NCBI GenBank assembly: GCA_031383745.1
Contig: JANMZX010000239.1
Location: 1-22,991 of the forward strand
DNA from: CAISIP01 sp031383745
Lineage (GTDB): Bacteria > Pseudomonadota > Gammaproteobacteria > Burkholderiales > Burkholderiaceae_C
Direction of reading: 5' to 3'
DNA length: 22,991 bases
Both the position numbers and the translations under genes were made by a program. Below, in pieces: positions 14,708-22,991 of the stretch (position 1 is its first letter; each line of letters begins with the position of its first letter). The notes under the pieces are model-generated. The model was not told the origin of the DNA. It made no database searches and saw only the letters and a program-made list of their open reading frames with translations.

Positions 14708-16017
14708 GCACCTGCCTTGTCTGCGGCCCTGAGTGCACGCTTGAGGTCGTCGATCAGGTCGTCGGGTTCCTCCAGGCCGATCGACAGCCGGATCGTTCCC
14801 TGACTGATGCCGCCGGCGGCCAGCGCGTCGTCACTCATGCGAAAGTGCGTGGTGCTGGCCGGGTGGATCACCAGGCTGCGGCAATCGCCCACATTGGCCA
14901 GGTGGCTGAACACCTGCAGCGCGTCCACGAACGCCTTGCCCTGCGCGCGGCTGCCCCGGATGTCGAAGCTGAACACCGAGCCCGCACCGCGCGGCAGCAG
15001 CCGCTGCGCCAGCGCGTGGCTGGGGTGGCTCTCCAGCAGCGGATGGCCGACGCGCGACACGAACGCATGGCCGGCCAGGAACTCGACCACGCGCTGGGTG
15101 TTGGACATGTGGCGCGCCATGCGCAGCGACAGTGTCTCGATGCCTTGCAGCACCAGCCAGGCCGAGTGCGGGCTTAAGGCAGCCCCGAAGTCGCGCAGGC
15201 CCTCGCGCCGCGCGCGCAGCAGGAACGCGCCGACGGTGGACTCGTCGGTGAACACCATGTTGTGGAAACCCTCGTAGGGCGCGGCCAGTTCGCCGAACTT
15301 GCCGCTGCGGGCATGGGCGGCGGCCCAGTCGAAGCTGCCGGCGTCCACCACCAGGCCGGCCACCACCGTGCCGTGGCCGCTCAGGAACTTGGTGGCCGAG
15401 TGGTAGACCAGGTCCGCCCCGTGCGCGAATGGCTGCAGCAGCCAGGGCGTGGTGAGGGTCGAATCCACCAGCAGCGGCACGCCGGCCTCGTGCGCGATCG
15501 CCGACACGGTGGCGATATCCAGCACATCCAGGCCGGGGTTGCCCACGGTTTCGCCAAAGAACAGCCGCGTGTTCGGCCGCACCGCGGCGCGCCAGCCGTC
15601 GATGTCGTCGGGCTTCACAAAGGTGGTGTCGATGCCGAAGCGGCGCAGCGTGTAGTGCAGCAGGTTCTGCGAGCCGCCGTACAGCGCGGTGGACGCCACG
15701 ATGTGTCCGCCCGCGCCCATCAGCGTGGCTACGGCCAGGTGCAGCGCGGCCTGCCCGCTGGCGGTGGTGATCGCGCCAATACCGCCCTCGAGCGCCGAGA
15801 TGCGCTGCTCCAGCACCGCATTGGTCGGGTTGCTGATGCGCGAATAGACGTGACCGGCGCGCTCCAGGTTGAACAGGGCGGCCGCGTGGTCGCTGGATTC
15901 GAACACGAACGAGGTGCTCAGGTGGATCGGCACTGCGCGCGCGCCGGTGGTCGGGTCGGGCGCCGCGCCGGCGTGCAGCGCGAGGGTGTCAAAGCCGGGG
16001 TCGGAATAACCGGGCAT
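14704..16017 (-). CDS. metY: O-acetylhomoserine sulfhydrylase (MetY-type)
   Basis: This 437-residue PLP enzyme belongs to the Cys/Met metabolism family. The PLP lysine is K210 in SATKFLSGHG. Other landmarks are FDTLALHAGAAPDPTTGARA at the start, YSRISNPTNAVLEQRI, TTASGQAALHLA, and FFGETVGNPGLDVLDI. Length and the N-terminal HAG/ARAVPIHLSTSF pattern match O-acetylhomoserine aminocarboxypropyltransferase, which makes homocysteine from O-acetylhomoserine and sulfide, rather than the shorter cystathionine gamma-synthases. It starts with ATG behind a GGAG site, is followed by an overlapping hydrolase gene, and diverges from the CBS-domain gene. No SAM or other methionine riboswitch was seen in the 72-bp divergent gap. 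Confidence 0.9.
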   Translation of the reverse strand: MPGYSDPGFDTLALHAGAAPDPTTGARAVPIHLSTSFVFESSDHAAALFNLERAGHVYSRISNPTNAVLEQRISALEGGIGAITTASGQAALHLAVATLMGAGGHIVASTALYGGSQNLLHYTLRRFGIDTTFVKPDDIDGWRAAVRPNTRLFFGETVGNPGLDVLDIATVSAIAHEAGVPLLVDSTLTTPWLLQPFAHGADLVYHSATKFLSGHGTVVAGLVVDAGSFDWAAAHARSGKFGELAAPYEGFHNMVFTDESTVGAFLLRARREGLRDFGAALSPHSAWLVLQGIETLSLRMARHMSNTQRVVEFLAGHAFVSRVGHPLLESHPSHALAQRLLPRGAGSVFSFDIRGSRAQGKAFVDALQVFSHLANVGDCRSLVIHPASTTHFRMSDDALAAGGISQGTIRLSIGLEEPDDLIDDLKRALRAADKAGA

Positions 16018-16032
16018 GGAGGCTCCGTGGGT

Positions 16033-16063
16033 TTGCAGGGGTGGCTGGATTGTGGGCTATATT
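16033..16063 (+). promoter_or_regulatory. Probable promoter of the CBS-domain gene
   Basis: TTGCAG (16033-16038) and TATATT (16058-16063) are spaced 19 bp apart. Transcription would start near 16070, giving a leader of about 20 nt that contains the GAGGAA ribosome binding site before ATG at 16090. The -10 is good; the spacing is slightly long. Confidence 0.42.
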
Positions 16064-16089
16064 GCAGACAGTCGACCGAGGAACATACG

Positions 16090-16539
16090 ATGAAAGTCAG
16101 CGACATTCTGCGCGTCAAGGGCAACACCCTGTTCACCACCACGCCCGATGAACCGCTGGCCAAGGCGGCCGAGGTGATGGCCGAGAAGGACATCGGCTCG
16201 CTGGTGGTCATGGAGTATGGCGACCTGGTTGGCATGCTGACCTTCCGCGAGGTGATCCAGACGGTGGTGAAGAACGGCGGCGTGATCGGCACGTATTCGG
16301 TGCGCGCTGCGATGGACGACTCTCCCCTCACCTGCACCACCGAGACCGACCTGGACGAAGTCCGGCGCATGATGCTGGCGCAACACGCGCGCTACCTGCC
16401 GGTGATGGACCACAAGATGCTGATGGGTGTGGTGAGTTTCTACGACGTGGCCAAGGCGGTGGTGGATGCCCAGAACTTCGAGAACAAGATGCTCAAGGCC
16501 TACATCCGCGACTGGCCGGACGCCGGTGGCAACGAATAG
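16090..16539 (+). CDS. Two-CBS-domain protein
   Basis: This 149-residue protein consists almost entirely of a CBS pair: CBS1 about 8-62 (ending near DLVGMLTFREVIQ) and CBS2 about 75-135 (ARYLPVMDHKMLMGVVSFYDVAK). CBS pairs bind adenosyl ligands such as AMP, ATP or SAM and regulate partner proteins; a free-standing pair has no catalytic domain. It starts with ATG behind GAGGAA and ends 36 bp before aroC on the same strand. The conserved-looking adjacency suggests co-transcription, though aroC also has its own promoter-like element. The partner protein is unknown. Confidence 0.88.
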   Translation: MKVSDILRVKGNTLFTTTPDEPLAKAAEVMAEKDIGSLVVMEYGDLVGMLTFREVIQTVVKNGGVIGTYSVRAAMDDSPLTCTTETDLDEVRRMMLAQHARYLPVMDHKMLMGVVSFYDVAKAVVDAQNFENKMLKAYIRDWPDAGGNE

Positions 16540-16563
16540 CGCCGGCTTCGACCCGCCCTCGGG

Positions 16564-16569
16564 GATAAT
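16564..16569 (+). promoter_or_regulatory. -10 element implying a very short or absent aroC leader
   Basis: GATAAT lies 6 bp before the aroC ATG at 16576, and no Shine-Dalgarno sequence is evident. A start site 6-7 bp past the hexamer would coincide with the ATG and give a leaderless mRNA. No good -35 is seen at the right distance, so this remains tentative. Confidence 0.33.
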
Positions 16570-16575
16570 CCGCCC

Positions 16576-17685
16576 ATGAGCGGCAACACCTTCGGCAACC
16601 TGTTTGCCGTCACCAATTTCGGCGAATCGCATGGACCGGCCATCGGCTGCGTGATCGATGGCTGCCCCCCCGGCATGGCCTTGTGCGAGGCCGACATCCA
16701 GGGCGACCTCGACCGCCGCCGCCCCGGCACCTCGAAATTCGTCACCCAGCGCAACGAACCCGATGCGGTGGAGATCCTCAGCGGTGTGTACGAGGGCCGC
16801 ACCACCGGCACGCCGATCTGCCTGCTGATCCGCAATACCGACCAACGCAGCAAGGACTACGGCAACATCCTGCAGACGTTCCGGCCCGGGCATGCGGACT
16901 ACACCTATTTCCAGAAGTACGGCATCCGTGATCCGCGTGGTGGCGGCCGCTCGTCTGCGCGCCTGACGGCACCCATGGTGGCGGCCGGTGCAGTGGCCAA
17001 GAAGTGGCTGTTCGGGCAGTACGGTACCGTGTTCCGTGGCTGCATGACGCAGATCGGTACGCTGGCCATCGGTTTCGAGGCCTGGGAGCATGTGCCGCGC
17101 AATCCGTTTTTTGCACCGGTGCAGGATGTGTCGGCGCTGGAGCGCTACGTCGAGGCCTTGCGCAAGGCCGGTGACTCCTGCGGCGCACGCATCCGGGTCG
17201 TGGCCAGCGGCGTTCCGGTGGGTTTGGGCGAGCCTCTGTTCGACAAGATGGATGCCGACATCGCCTACGCGATGATGGGCATCAACGCGGTCAAGGGTGT
17301 CGAGATAGGGGCCGGTTTCGCCAGCGTGGCGCAGCGCGGCACGACCCATGGGGACTCGTTGTCGCCCGGCGGATTCCGGTCCAACAACGCCGGCGGCGTG
17401 CTCGGTGGCATCAGCACCGGGCAGGATCTCGAGGTCGGCATCGCCATCAAGCCGACCAGTTCCATCCTGTCGCCACGGGAATCGATCGACACCACAGGCC
17501 AGCCCACCGAGGTGGTCACCAAGGGCCGCCATGACCCGTGCGTGGGCATCCGCGCCACGCCGATCGCCGAGGCCATGCTGGCCCTGGTGGTGATGGAGCA
17601 TGCCTTGCGCCACCGCGCCCAGTGTGGGGACGTGGACAGCGGGCTGGCAGCCCTGGCGGCGAGCGCCGCGCCCGACGCCGCCTGA
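16576..17685 (+). CDS. aroC: Chorismate synthase
   Basis: This 369-residue enzyme performs the last shikimate-pathway step, converting 5-enolpyruvylshikimate-3-phosphate to chorismate with reduced FMN. Family signatures are GNLFAVTNFGESHGPAIGCV at the N-terminus, DLDRRRPGTSK, the RDPRGGGRSSAR motif (118-129), MGINAVKGVEIG, FRSNNAGGVLGGIS and DPCVGIRATPIAEAM. Length and order match bacterial AroC over the whole protein. The ATG start agrees with the family N-terminus. It follows the CBS-domain gene by 36 bp and converges with the EamA exporters. The 49-bp gap beyond its stop has no strong terminator. Confidence 0.97.
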   Translation: MSGNTFGNLFAVTNFGESHGPAIGCVIDGCPPGMALCEADIQGDLDRRRPGTSKFVTQRNEPDAVEILSGVYEGRTTGTPICLLIRNTDQRSKDYGNILQTFRPGHADYTYFQKYGIRDPRGGGRSSARLTAPMVAAGAVAKKWLFGQYGTVFRGCMTQIGTLAIGFEAWEHVPRNPFFAPVQDVSALERYVEALRKAGDSCGARIRVVASGVPVGLGEPLFDKMDADIAYAMMGINAVKGVEIGAGFASVAQRGTTHGDSLSPGGFRSNNAGGVLGGISTGQDLEVGIAIKPTSSILSPRESIDTTGQPTEVVTKGRHDPCVGIRATPIAEAMLALVVMEHALRHRAQCGDVDSGLAALAASAAPDAA

Positions 17686-17734
17686 ATCATCCGCACGCAA
17701 CCGTGCTGTCCACCGGGAGGCTGGCCGCACCCGG

Positions 17735-18622
17735 TCAGGGTTTGGCGATGGGTGCCGGTGCGCGCCAGGGATTGAACCCGGTCACCAGCACGGTGGCCAG
17801 CAGCACGAGCGCGCCTCCGGCATACGACGCCGGCGTGAACACCTCGCCCAGGAACAGGTGGCCCCAGATCACGCCGAAGATCGTGATCATGAAGGTGGAA
17901 CTCAGCGCCGCGACCGGGCTGACGTGCTTGACGATGCGCATGTATTGCCAGTAGGCCAGCCCCGACGTTCCGATGCCCATGATCGCGACCGCGCCGACCG
18001 CGGCTGGTGTGAAGTGCGCCTGCGGCAGGTTCCACAGGGCCGCGGGCAGCAGCAGCACGAAGGCGGCGACGTGGATCGAGGCGGTGATGGCCAGGGGTTC
18101 CATGCGCTGCGTGGCGCGCTTTAGCAGCGGCGCGGTGGCGCCGGAAAAAACCGCGCCGGTGATGGCTACCGCAGCGCCCACGAACAGCTCCCGTGACGGC
18201 TGCACCGGCCCCAGGCGCACCACCAGCGCCACGCCGAAAAACGCAGCCAGGCAACCCACGATCTTGGACCAGGTCAGCGTGTCTTCCTTCAGCCAGGCCG
18301 AGGCCAAGGTGCCAAACAGCACGGAGGTCACACCGAGCACGGCGCTGTAGCCCGCCGGCAGGTACAGCGAGGCCAGCGAATACAGGAAATGCGGCACGGC
18401 GATCGCCAGCGCCCCCAGCGCCAGCATCTCGCGCCAGTGTTCCCAGGGCCAGCGCAGCCGCAGGGAGTACATGATCACGGCCAGCGTGAGCGAGCCCAGC
18501 AGAATACGCAGGGTGGCCATGACGCTTGGCCCGAGCATCGGCGTGGCGATGCGGGTGAGCAGGAAGCCCGAGCCCCACAGGGCCGACAAGGCGGCGAGCT
18601 GGTAGAAGTAGCGGCTTTTCAC
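17735..18622 (-). CDS. EamA/DMT-family transporter (second copy)
   Basis: This 295-residue membrane protein of the drug/metabolite transporter superfamily has ten transmembrane segments made of two EamA repeats. The first begins QLAALSALWGSGFLLTRI and the second near KRATQRMEPLAITASIH; HVSPVAALSSTFMITIFGV is the late conserved segment. Such proteins export amino acids or other small metabolites. The start is GTG at 18622, in a GTGA overlap with the stop of the upstream paralogue, which fixes it and implies translational coupling. It is clearly a tandem duplicate of the upstream gene. It converges on aroC. Confidence 0.86.
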   Translation of the reverse strand: MKSRYFYQLAALSALWGSGFLLTRIATPMLGPSVMATLRILLGSLTLAVIMYSLRLRWPWEHWREMLALGALAIAVPHFLYSLASLYLPAGYSAVLGVTSVLFGTLASAWLKEDTLTWSKIVGCLAAFFGVALVVRLGPVQPSRELFVGAAVAITGAVFSGATAPLLKRATQRMEPLAITASIHVAAFVLLLPAALWNLPQAHFTPAAVGAVAIMGIGTSGLAYWQYMRIVKHVSPVAALSSTFMITIFGVIWGHLFLGEVFTPASYAGGALVLLATVLVTGFNPWRAPAPIAKP

Positions 18623-19515
18623 CCGGTGACCCGTTGCGCCACGGTGGCGGTACGCCGGAACGGATGGACGCCGGTCACCAGTGTGCAGGCCAGCAGGATC
18701 AGCGCACCCCCCAGGTAGTGGCCGACGCCGACCTGCTCGTCCAGGAAGACCACTGCCCACAACACGCCGAAGCCGGTGATCATGAAGGTGGAGCTCAGCG
18801 CCGCGACCGGTGACACGTGGCGCATGATGCGCGCGTACATCCACCAGGCCAGGGCCGAGGTGGCGATGCCCATCACGGCGACCGCGCCAAACGCGCCGGC
18901 GGTGAAGCGCGACTGCGGCCAGTCGATCAGGGCGCCGGGCAGCAGCACGATGAAGGAGACCGCGTGCATGCCGGCGGTGATGGCCAGCGGCTCCATGCGC
19001 GCGATGGCGCGCTTGATCAGCGGGGTGGACGCGCCCGACAGGGCCGAGCCCAGCGTCGCAGTGAGCACCGCCACCACCAGAGTCAGGCTCGGCTGCACCG
19101 GGCCGAGCTGCACGACCAGCGCCGCACCCAGGAAACCCAGCAGGCAGCCGGCGATTTTGCGGCCGGTCAGCACTTCCTCCTTCATCCAGGCTGACGCGAA
19201 GGCGCCGAACAGCACCGAGGTCACGTACAGCAGGGCGGCGTAACCGGCCGGCATGTGCAGCGCCGACCAGGAGAACAGGATGTGGGGGCCGGCGACGGCC
19301 AGCAGCGCCAGCAGGGATATCTCACGCCAGTGTTGCAGCGGCCAGCGCTGGCGCAGGCCGCGCATGATGCAGGCCAGCGCCAATGTTGCAAAACCCATGC
19401 GCAAGGCGGCCAGCATGTTCGGCCCCAGCACCGGTGCGGCGAAACGCGTCAGCATGAAGGAGGTGCCCCACAACGCGGACAGGGCGGTGAGTTGCAGGAA
19501 ATGGTGGAACGTCAC
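18619..19515 (-). CDS. EamA/DMT-family transporter (first copy)
   Basis: This 298-residue DMT-superfamily protein has ten predicted membrane segments. Beginning MTFHHFLQLTALSALWGTSF, it aligns along its length with the downstream gene: shared stretches include SALWG, YVTSVLFGAFASAW against GVTSVLFGTLASAW, MEPLAITA, HVSPVAALSSTFMIT, and GGALILLA against GGALVLLA. It is the first gene of a two-gene unit, with the acyl-CoA synthetase 102 bp upstream on the same strand. A GC-rich hairpin (19555-19577, without a T-run) lies in that gap. The pair may act as a heteromer or as two exporters with different substrates. Confidence 0.86.
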   Translation of the reverse strand: MTFHHFLQLTALSALWGTSFMLTRFAAPVLGPNMLAALRMGFATLALACIMRGLRQRWPLQHWREISLLALLAVAGPHILFSWSALHMPAGYAALLYVTSVLFGAFASAWMKEEVLTGRKIAGCLLGFLGAALVVQLGPVQPSLTLVVAVLTATLGSALSGASTPLIKRAIARMEPLAITAGMHAVSFIVLLPGALIDWPQSRFTAGAFGAVAVMGIATSALAWWMYARIMRHVSPVAALSSTFMITGFGVLWAVVFLDEQVGVGHYLGGALILLACTLVTGVHPFRRTATVAQRVTG

Positions 19516-19617
19516 TGCGCAGGATTGTCACCGATCGCCGAAACGCGGCCCGGCCGGGGCGCCGAAGCCGTGCCCCGCCGCCGCCGAAGCGGGTGCCGGC
19601 TCTGGTGCTGGCGCGGA

Positions 19618-21309
<1,692 letters not shown>

Positions 21310-21557
21310 GATGCTGTCTCCGTAGATGCGTGAACCGGGGCTCGCCACGCCTGTTGCGGCTGGCAGGATTTGATTTTCCCGCCACCGGAGCCTCGTCACG
21401 GCGGGGAAGGGCGGTTCAATTGATCTCTGTCAAACGGAGGAAATTTTTGCCGCTGCGCGGCGGATCGCGGTGGGCCCGGGGCAATGCGGGCGAGCTCCCG
21501 CCGGGCGTTGTGCGCGTCGGCCCTGCGCGGCCGGTGCGCGCGGAGGCGCTGGCTTTG
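21310..21557. other. Intergenic region upstream of the acyl-CoA ligase
   Basis: No gene is recognised here; short open frames crossing it have no homology. On the minus strand a consensus TTGACA (21433-21428) is present, but no matching -10 follows at 16-18 bp. The rest is GC-rich sequence with short self-complementary runs (for example GCCGC/GCGGC near 21450) and the T-run of the terminator at its right edge. Confidence 0.4.
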
Positions 21558-21587
21558 AAAAAAGGAAACCCCGGCAAGCCGGGGTTT
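21558..21587 (-). terminator. Intrinsic terminator of the CHRD/PEP-CTERM gene
   Basis: On the minus strand, AAACCCCGGC and GCCGGGGTTT form a perfect 10-bp stem around TT (21587-21566), followed by CC and six Ts (21563-21558). It begins 21 bp past the stop of the PEP-CTERM gene. This is the clearest rho-independent terminator in the window. Confidence 0.88.
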
Positions 21588-21608
21588 CAGGGGTGAGAGC
21601 GTGGAATG

Positions 21609-22241
21609 TCAGGCAGCGTTCTTGCGGCGCCGCACCACCGTGCCGATCAGGGCCAGACCCGCCAGCAGCATGCCGTAGGTTTCCGGCTCGGGCACCACGG
21701 CGACCTGCAGCAGTTGCCCGCGCACCGCACCGCTGCCAATAGCCGCCGTATGCACGTTCACATAGGTCAGGCCGCCCTTGAGCATGTCGAGGAAGGACAT
21801 GGCGGTGTGCCCGGCATTGGAACCAGTTACGGGCGTGGTGAACAAGGAGGTTGGCGCCGGGACGCCGCTGCCGCCGACCAGCAGGATGCTGCCGGAATTG
21901 AGCGCAATGAACGGGGCACTGCTCAGCCCGACAAGAACCGGCCCGTTTTCGGTGGTGGTAGCGGCGCCGTGGATATGGAAAGCCGTTGCCGCAGTGCCGG
22001 CGACGGAGCCGCCTGTCAGGCCAAAGACAGACATCGAGAAGTTGTAGGTGTCATCGGTGAGCGCCACCGTGCCGGCGTCGTTGTAGAACAGCGTCGCGAC
22101 ACCCGTCGCAACAGCGGCCGTTGGTGGAACTTCGTTGACACCGGCGATGGAGGCATTGAACTGGAAAATACTGGCCTGGGCGACCAGGGGAATTGCCAGG
22201 GCGCTGGCGGCGATCCACTTGGATACTGTCTTGATCATCAT
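21609..22241 (-). CDS. CHRD-domain protein with PEP-CTERM sorting signal
   Basis: This 210-residue exported protein begins with a signal peptide (MMIKTVSKWIAASALAIPLV, cleavage after AQA at about residue 24). It then has a CHRD (chordin-type) domain, about 27-180, with VNEVPPTAAVATG, FHIHGAAT and YVNVHTAAIGSGAVRGQL. It ends in a PEP-CTERM tripartite signal: VPEPETYG (183-190), a hydrophobic helix (about 190-203) and RRRK (204-207). Exosortase is expected to cleave it during export to the cell surface or extracellular matrix. No exosortase or polysaccharide genes are in this window. Two adjacent ATGs (22241 and 22238) compete; GGAG is 4 nt from the first and 7 nt from the second, so the real start may be 22238. 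A strong terminator follows. Confidence 0.9.
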   Translation of the reverse strand: MMIKTVSKWIAASALAIPLVAQASIFQFNASIAGVNEVPPTAAVATGVATLFYNDAGTVALTDDTYNFSMSVFGLTGGSVAGTAATAFHIHGAATTTENGPVLVGLSSAPFIALNSGSILLVGGSGVPAPTSLFTTPVTGSNAGHTAMSFLDMLKGGLTYVNVHTAAIGSGAVRGQLLQVAVVPEPETYGMLLAGLALIGTVVRRRKNAA

Positions 22242-22357
22242 GATGCTCCGTGAAATGGGCGAATACCCAGGCTATGAACTGTCAAGTCATGCGCAGGAAC
22301 ACAAATTGAGTCGCCAGTTTGACCCGTTTGCAGCCTGGCGGAAATAGTCCGTTTGGA

Positions 22358-22555
22358 TCATTCTGCCAGACATGGCGCAAGCCGCTCAGCGGTGCAACTC
22401 GAACAGGGCCGCCCCTGGTTCATCACGCTCCTGGCAATCACGGTGCGGTGGATTTCGCTGGTGCCGTCGAAGATGCGGTGGATGCGTGCGTCGCGGTAGT
22501 AGCGCTCGATCGGCATGTCCTTGCAATAACCCATGCCGCCGAACACCTGCAGCGC
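22358..22555 (-). pseudogene. C-terminal remnant of an acyl-CoA dehydrogenase
   Basis: The frame ending at 22358 reads ALQVFGGMGYCKDMPIERYY then RDARIHRIFDGTSEIHRTVIARSVMN. This is the last 50 residues of an acyl-CoA dehydrogenase, including the EGTSE-type (here DGTSE) FAD-contact motif and the conserved RDAR. The homology stops at about 22555. The frame stays open to 22966, but its upstream residues show no dehydrogenase features, and no other minus-strand frame restores them. About 330 N-terminal residues and the catalytic part are missing. The final 15 residues (CSSCTAERLAPCLAE) are an atypical extension. It is best read as a truncated, non-functional fragment. Confidence 0.75.
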
Positions 22556-22991
22556 CCGTATGTAGAGCCGGCCGACGTGTGGGCAGCCAGTACCGTGCGC
22601 CTGAGCCAATCGGCGATAGTGCGTGCGTGCGTGGCCTTTCTGCAGGCCGGGTTGGCGCAGGGGTCGCACGCGTTGCGGTCCTGACGCACATGGATTGGCG
22701 CGAAGAGGGACCAGCATCACTGGCAAGGCCGGTTGGCCCTGGCGCGCGTTCCGGTGACGCGGGCCGGCCTCTCGGGAGGCTGGCCGAAGGATCCGTCGAA
22801 CCGCGAGGCGCCGCTCAATTCCCGGCATGTGCTGCCGGGCAGGCAGCAGGCACAGCGCGGCCACCCGGCTTCTGACCAGGCGGTGCGCCAGGCGCGCGCG
22901 ACACCCTGGCAGACAATGCAGGCGGGCCCCCGCCGTGCACATGGGCACCCCGCAACACTGGATCAAGCGCCATGGCGATGGAAATAAACCC
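22556..22991. other. Unassigned right-end region
   Basis: This stretch has open frames on both strands, but none has a recognisable domain, start signal or ribosome binding site. It may be decayed sequence between the acyl-CoA dehydrogenase remnant and the next gene beyond the window. No insertion-sequence ends or terminal repeats were found. Confidence 0.4.

Noticed and set aside
16057..17730. Minus-strand open frame of about 560 codons opposite the CBS gene and aroC
   Set aside because: aroC is unambiguous on the plus strand; the antisense frame has no homology and no start signal.
19555..19577. Terminator after the acyl-CoA ligase
   Set aside because: A 6-bp GC stem with an 11-nt loop and no T-run is weak in GC-rich DNA; mentioned only as context.
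22242..22357. Sigma-54 or sigma-70 promoter for the PEP-CTERM gene
   Set aside because: A TGGCGAC-like stretch lacks the GC at the -12 position, and the TTGACA at 22285-22280 has no -10 at proper spacing (nearest TATTCG is only 14 bp away).

Overview
This window reads as a chromosomal segment of a high-GC Gram-negative bacterium, most likely a betaproteobacterium of the order Burkholderiales. The basis is gene content: the DUF2069/YihY pair, a CBS-domain gene directly before aroC, a PEP-CTERM exosortase substrate, and molybdenum-hydroxylase and acyl-CoA metabolism genes in a GC-rich background with many long antisense open frames. No rRNA, tRNA, CRISPR array, insertion sequence or prophage was seen. 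The taxonomic call is inference.

Left end (1-2351): two unrelated type II toxin-antitoxin modules flank a histidine-phosphatase gene. A VapBC pair runs leftward off the window and has a clear inverted repeat over its probable promoter. A CcdAB pair runs rightward from a GTG start with a strong ribosome binding site.

Oxidative catabolism block (2412-6677, minus strand): an FAD-dependent oxidoreductase lies 33 nt downstream of a DmdA/GcvT-type folate-dependent demethylase homologue. Upstream is a D-2-hydroxyacid-type FAD-linked oxidase, translationally coupled to a small DUF2069 membrane protein. A YihY/BrkB membrane protein diverges from DUF2069 across only 21 bp.

Central block (8331-16017, minus strand): in transcription order these are metY, an alpha/beta hydrolase overlapping it by 4 nt, a cytochrome P450, a secreted Calx-beta protein, and a stand-alone molybdopterin-binding large subunit of the xanthine dehydrogenase/CO dehydrogenase family. 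The gaps here hold several strong palindromes, including a perfect 10-1-10 bp one before the Calx-beta gene.

Right part (16090-22991): a two-CBS-domain protein and chorismate synthase (aroC) run rightward. They converge on two tandem, duplicated EamA exporters that overlap by 4 nt, followed upstream by a long-chain acyl-CoA synthetase. Then come a CHRD-domain PEP-CTERM surface protein with a good intrinsic terminator and a C-terminal remnant of an acyl-CoA dehydrogenase in otherwise unrecognisable sequence.

No single spectacular new system is evident. The best leads are the DmdA-like/FAD oxidoreductase pair, the CcdB homologue with an atypical C-terminus, the orphan molybdenum hydroxylase subunit, and the secreted Calx-beta protein with its palindrome-rich upstream region.
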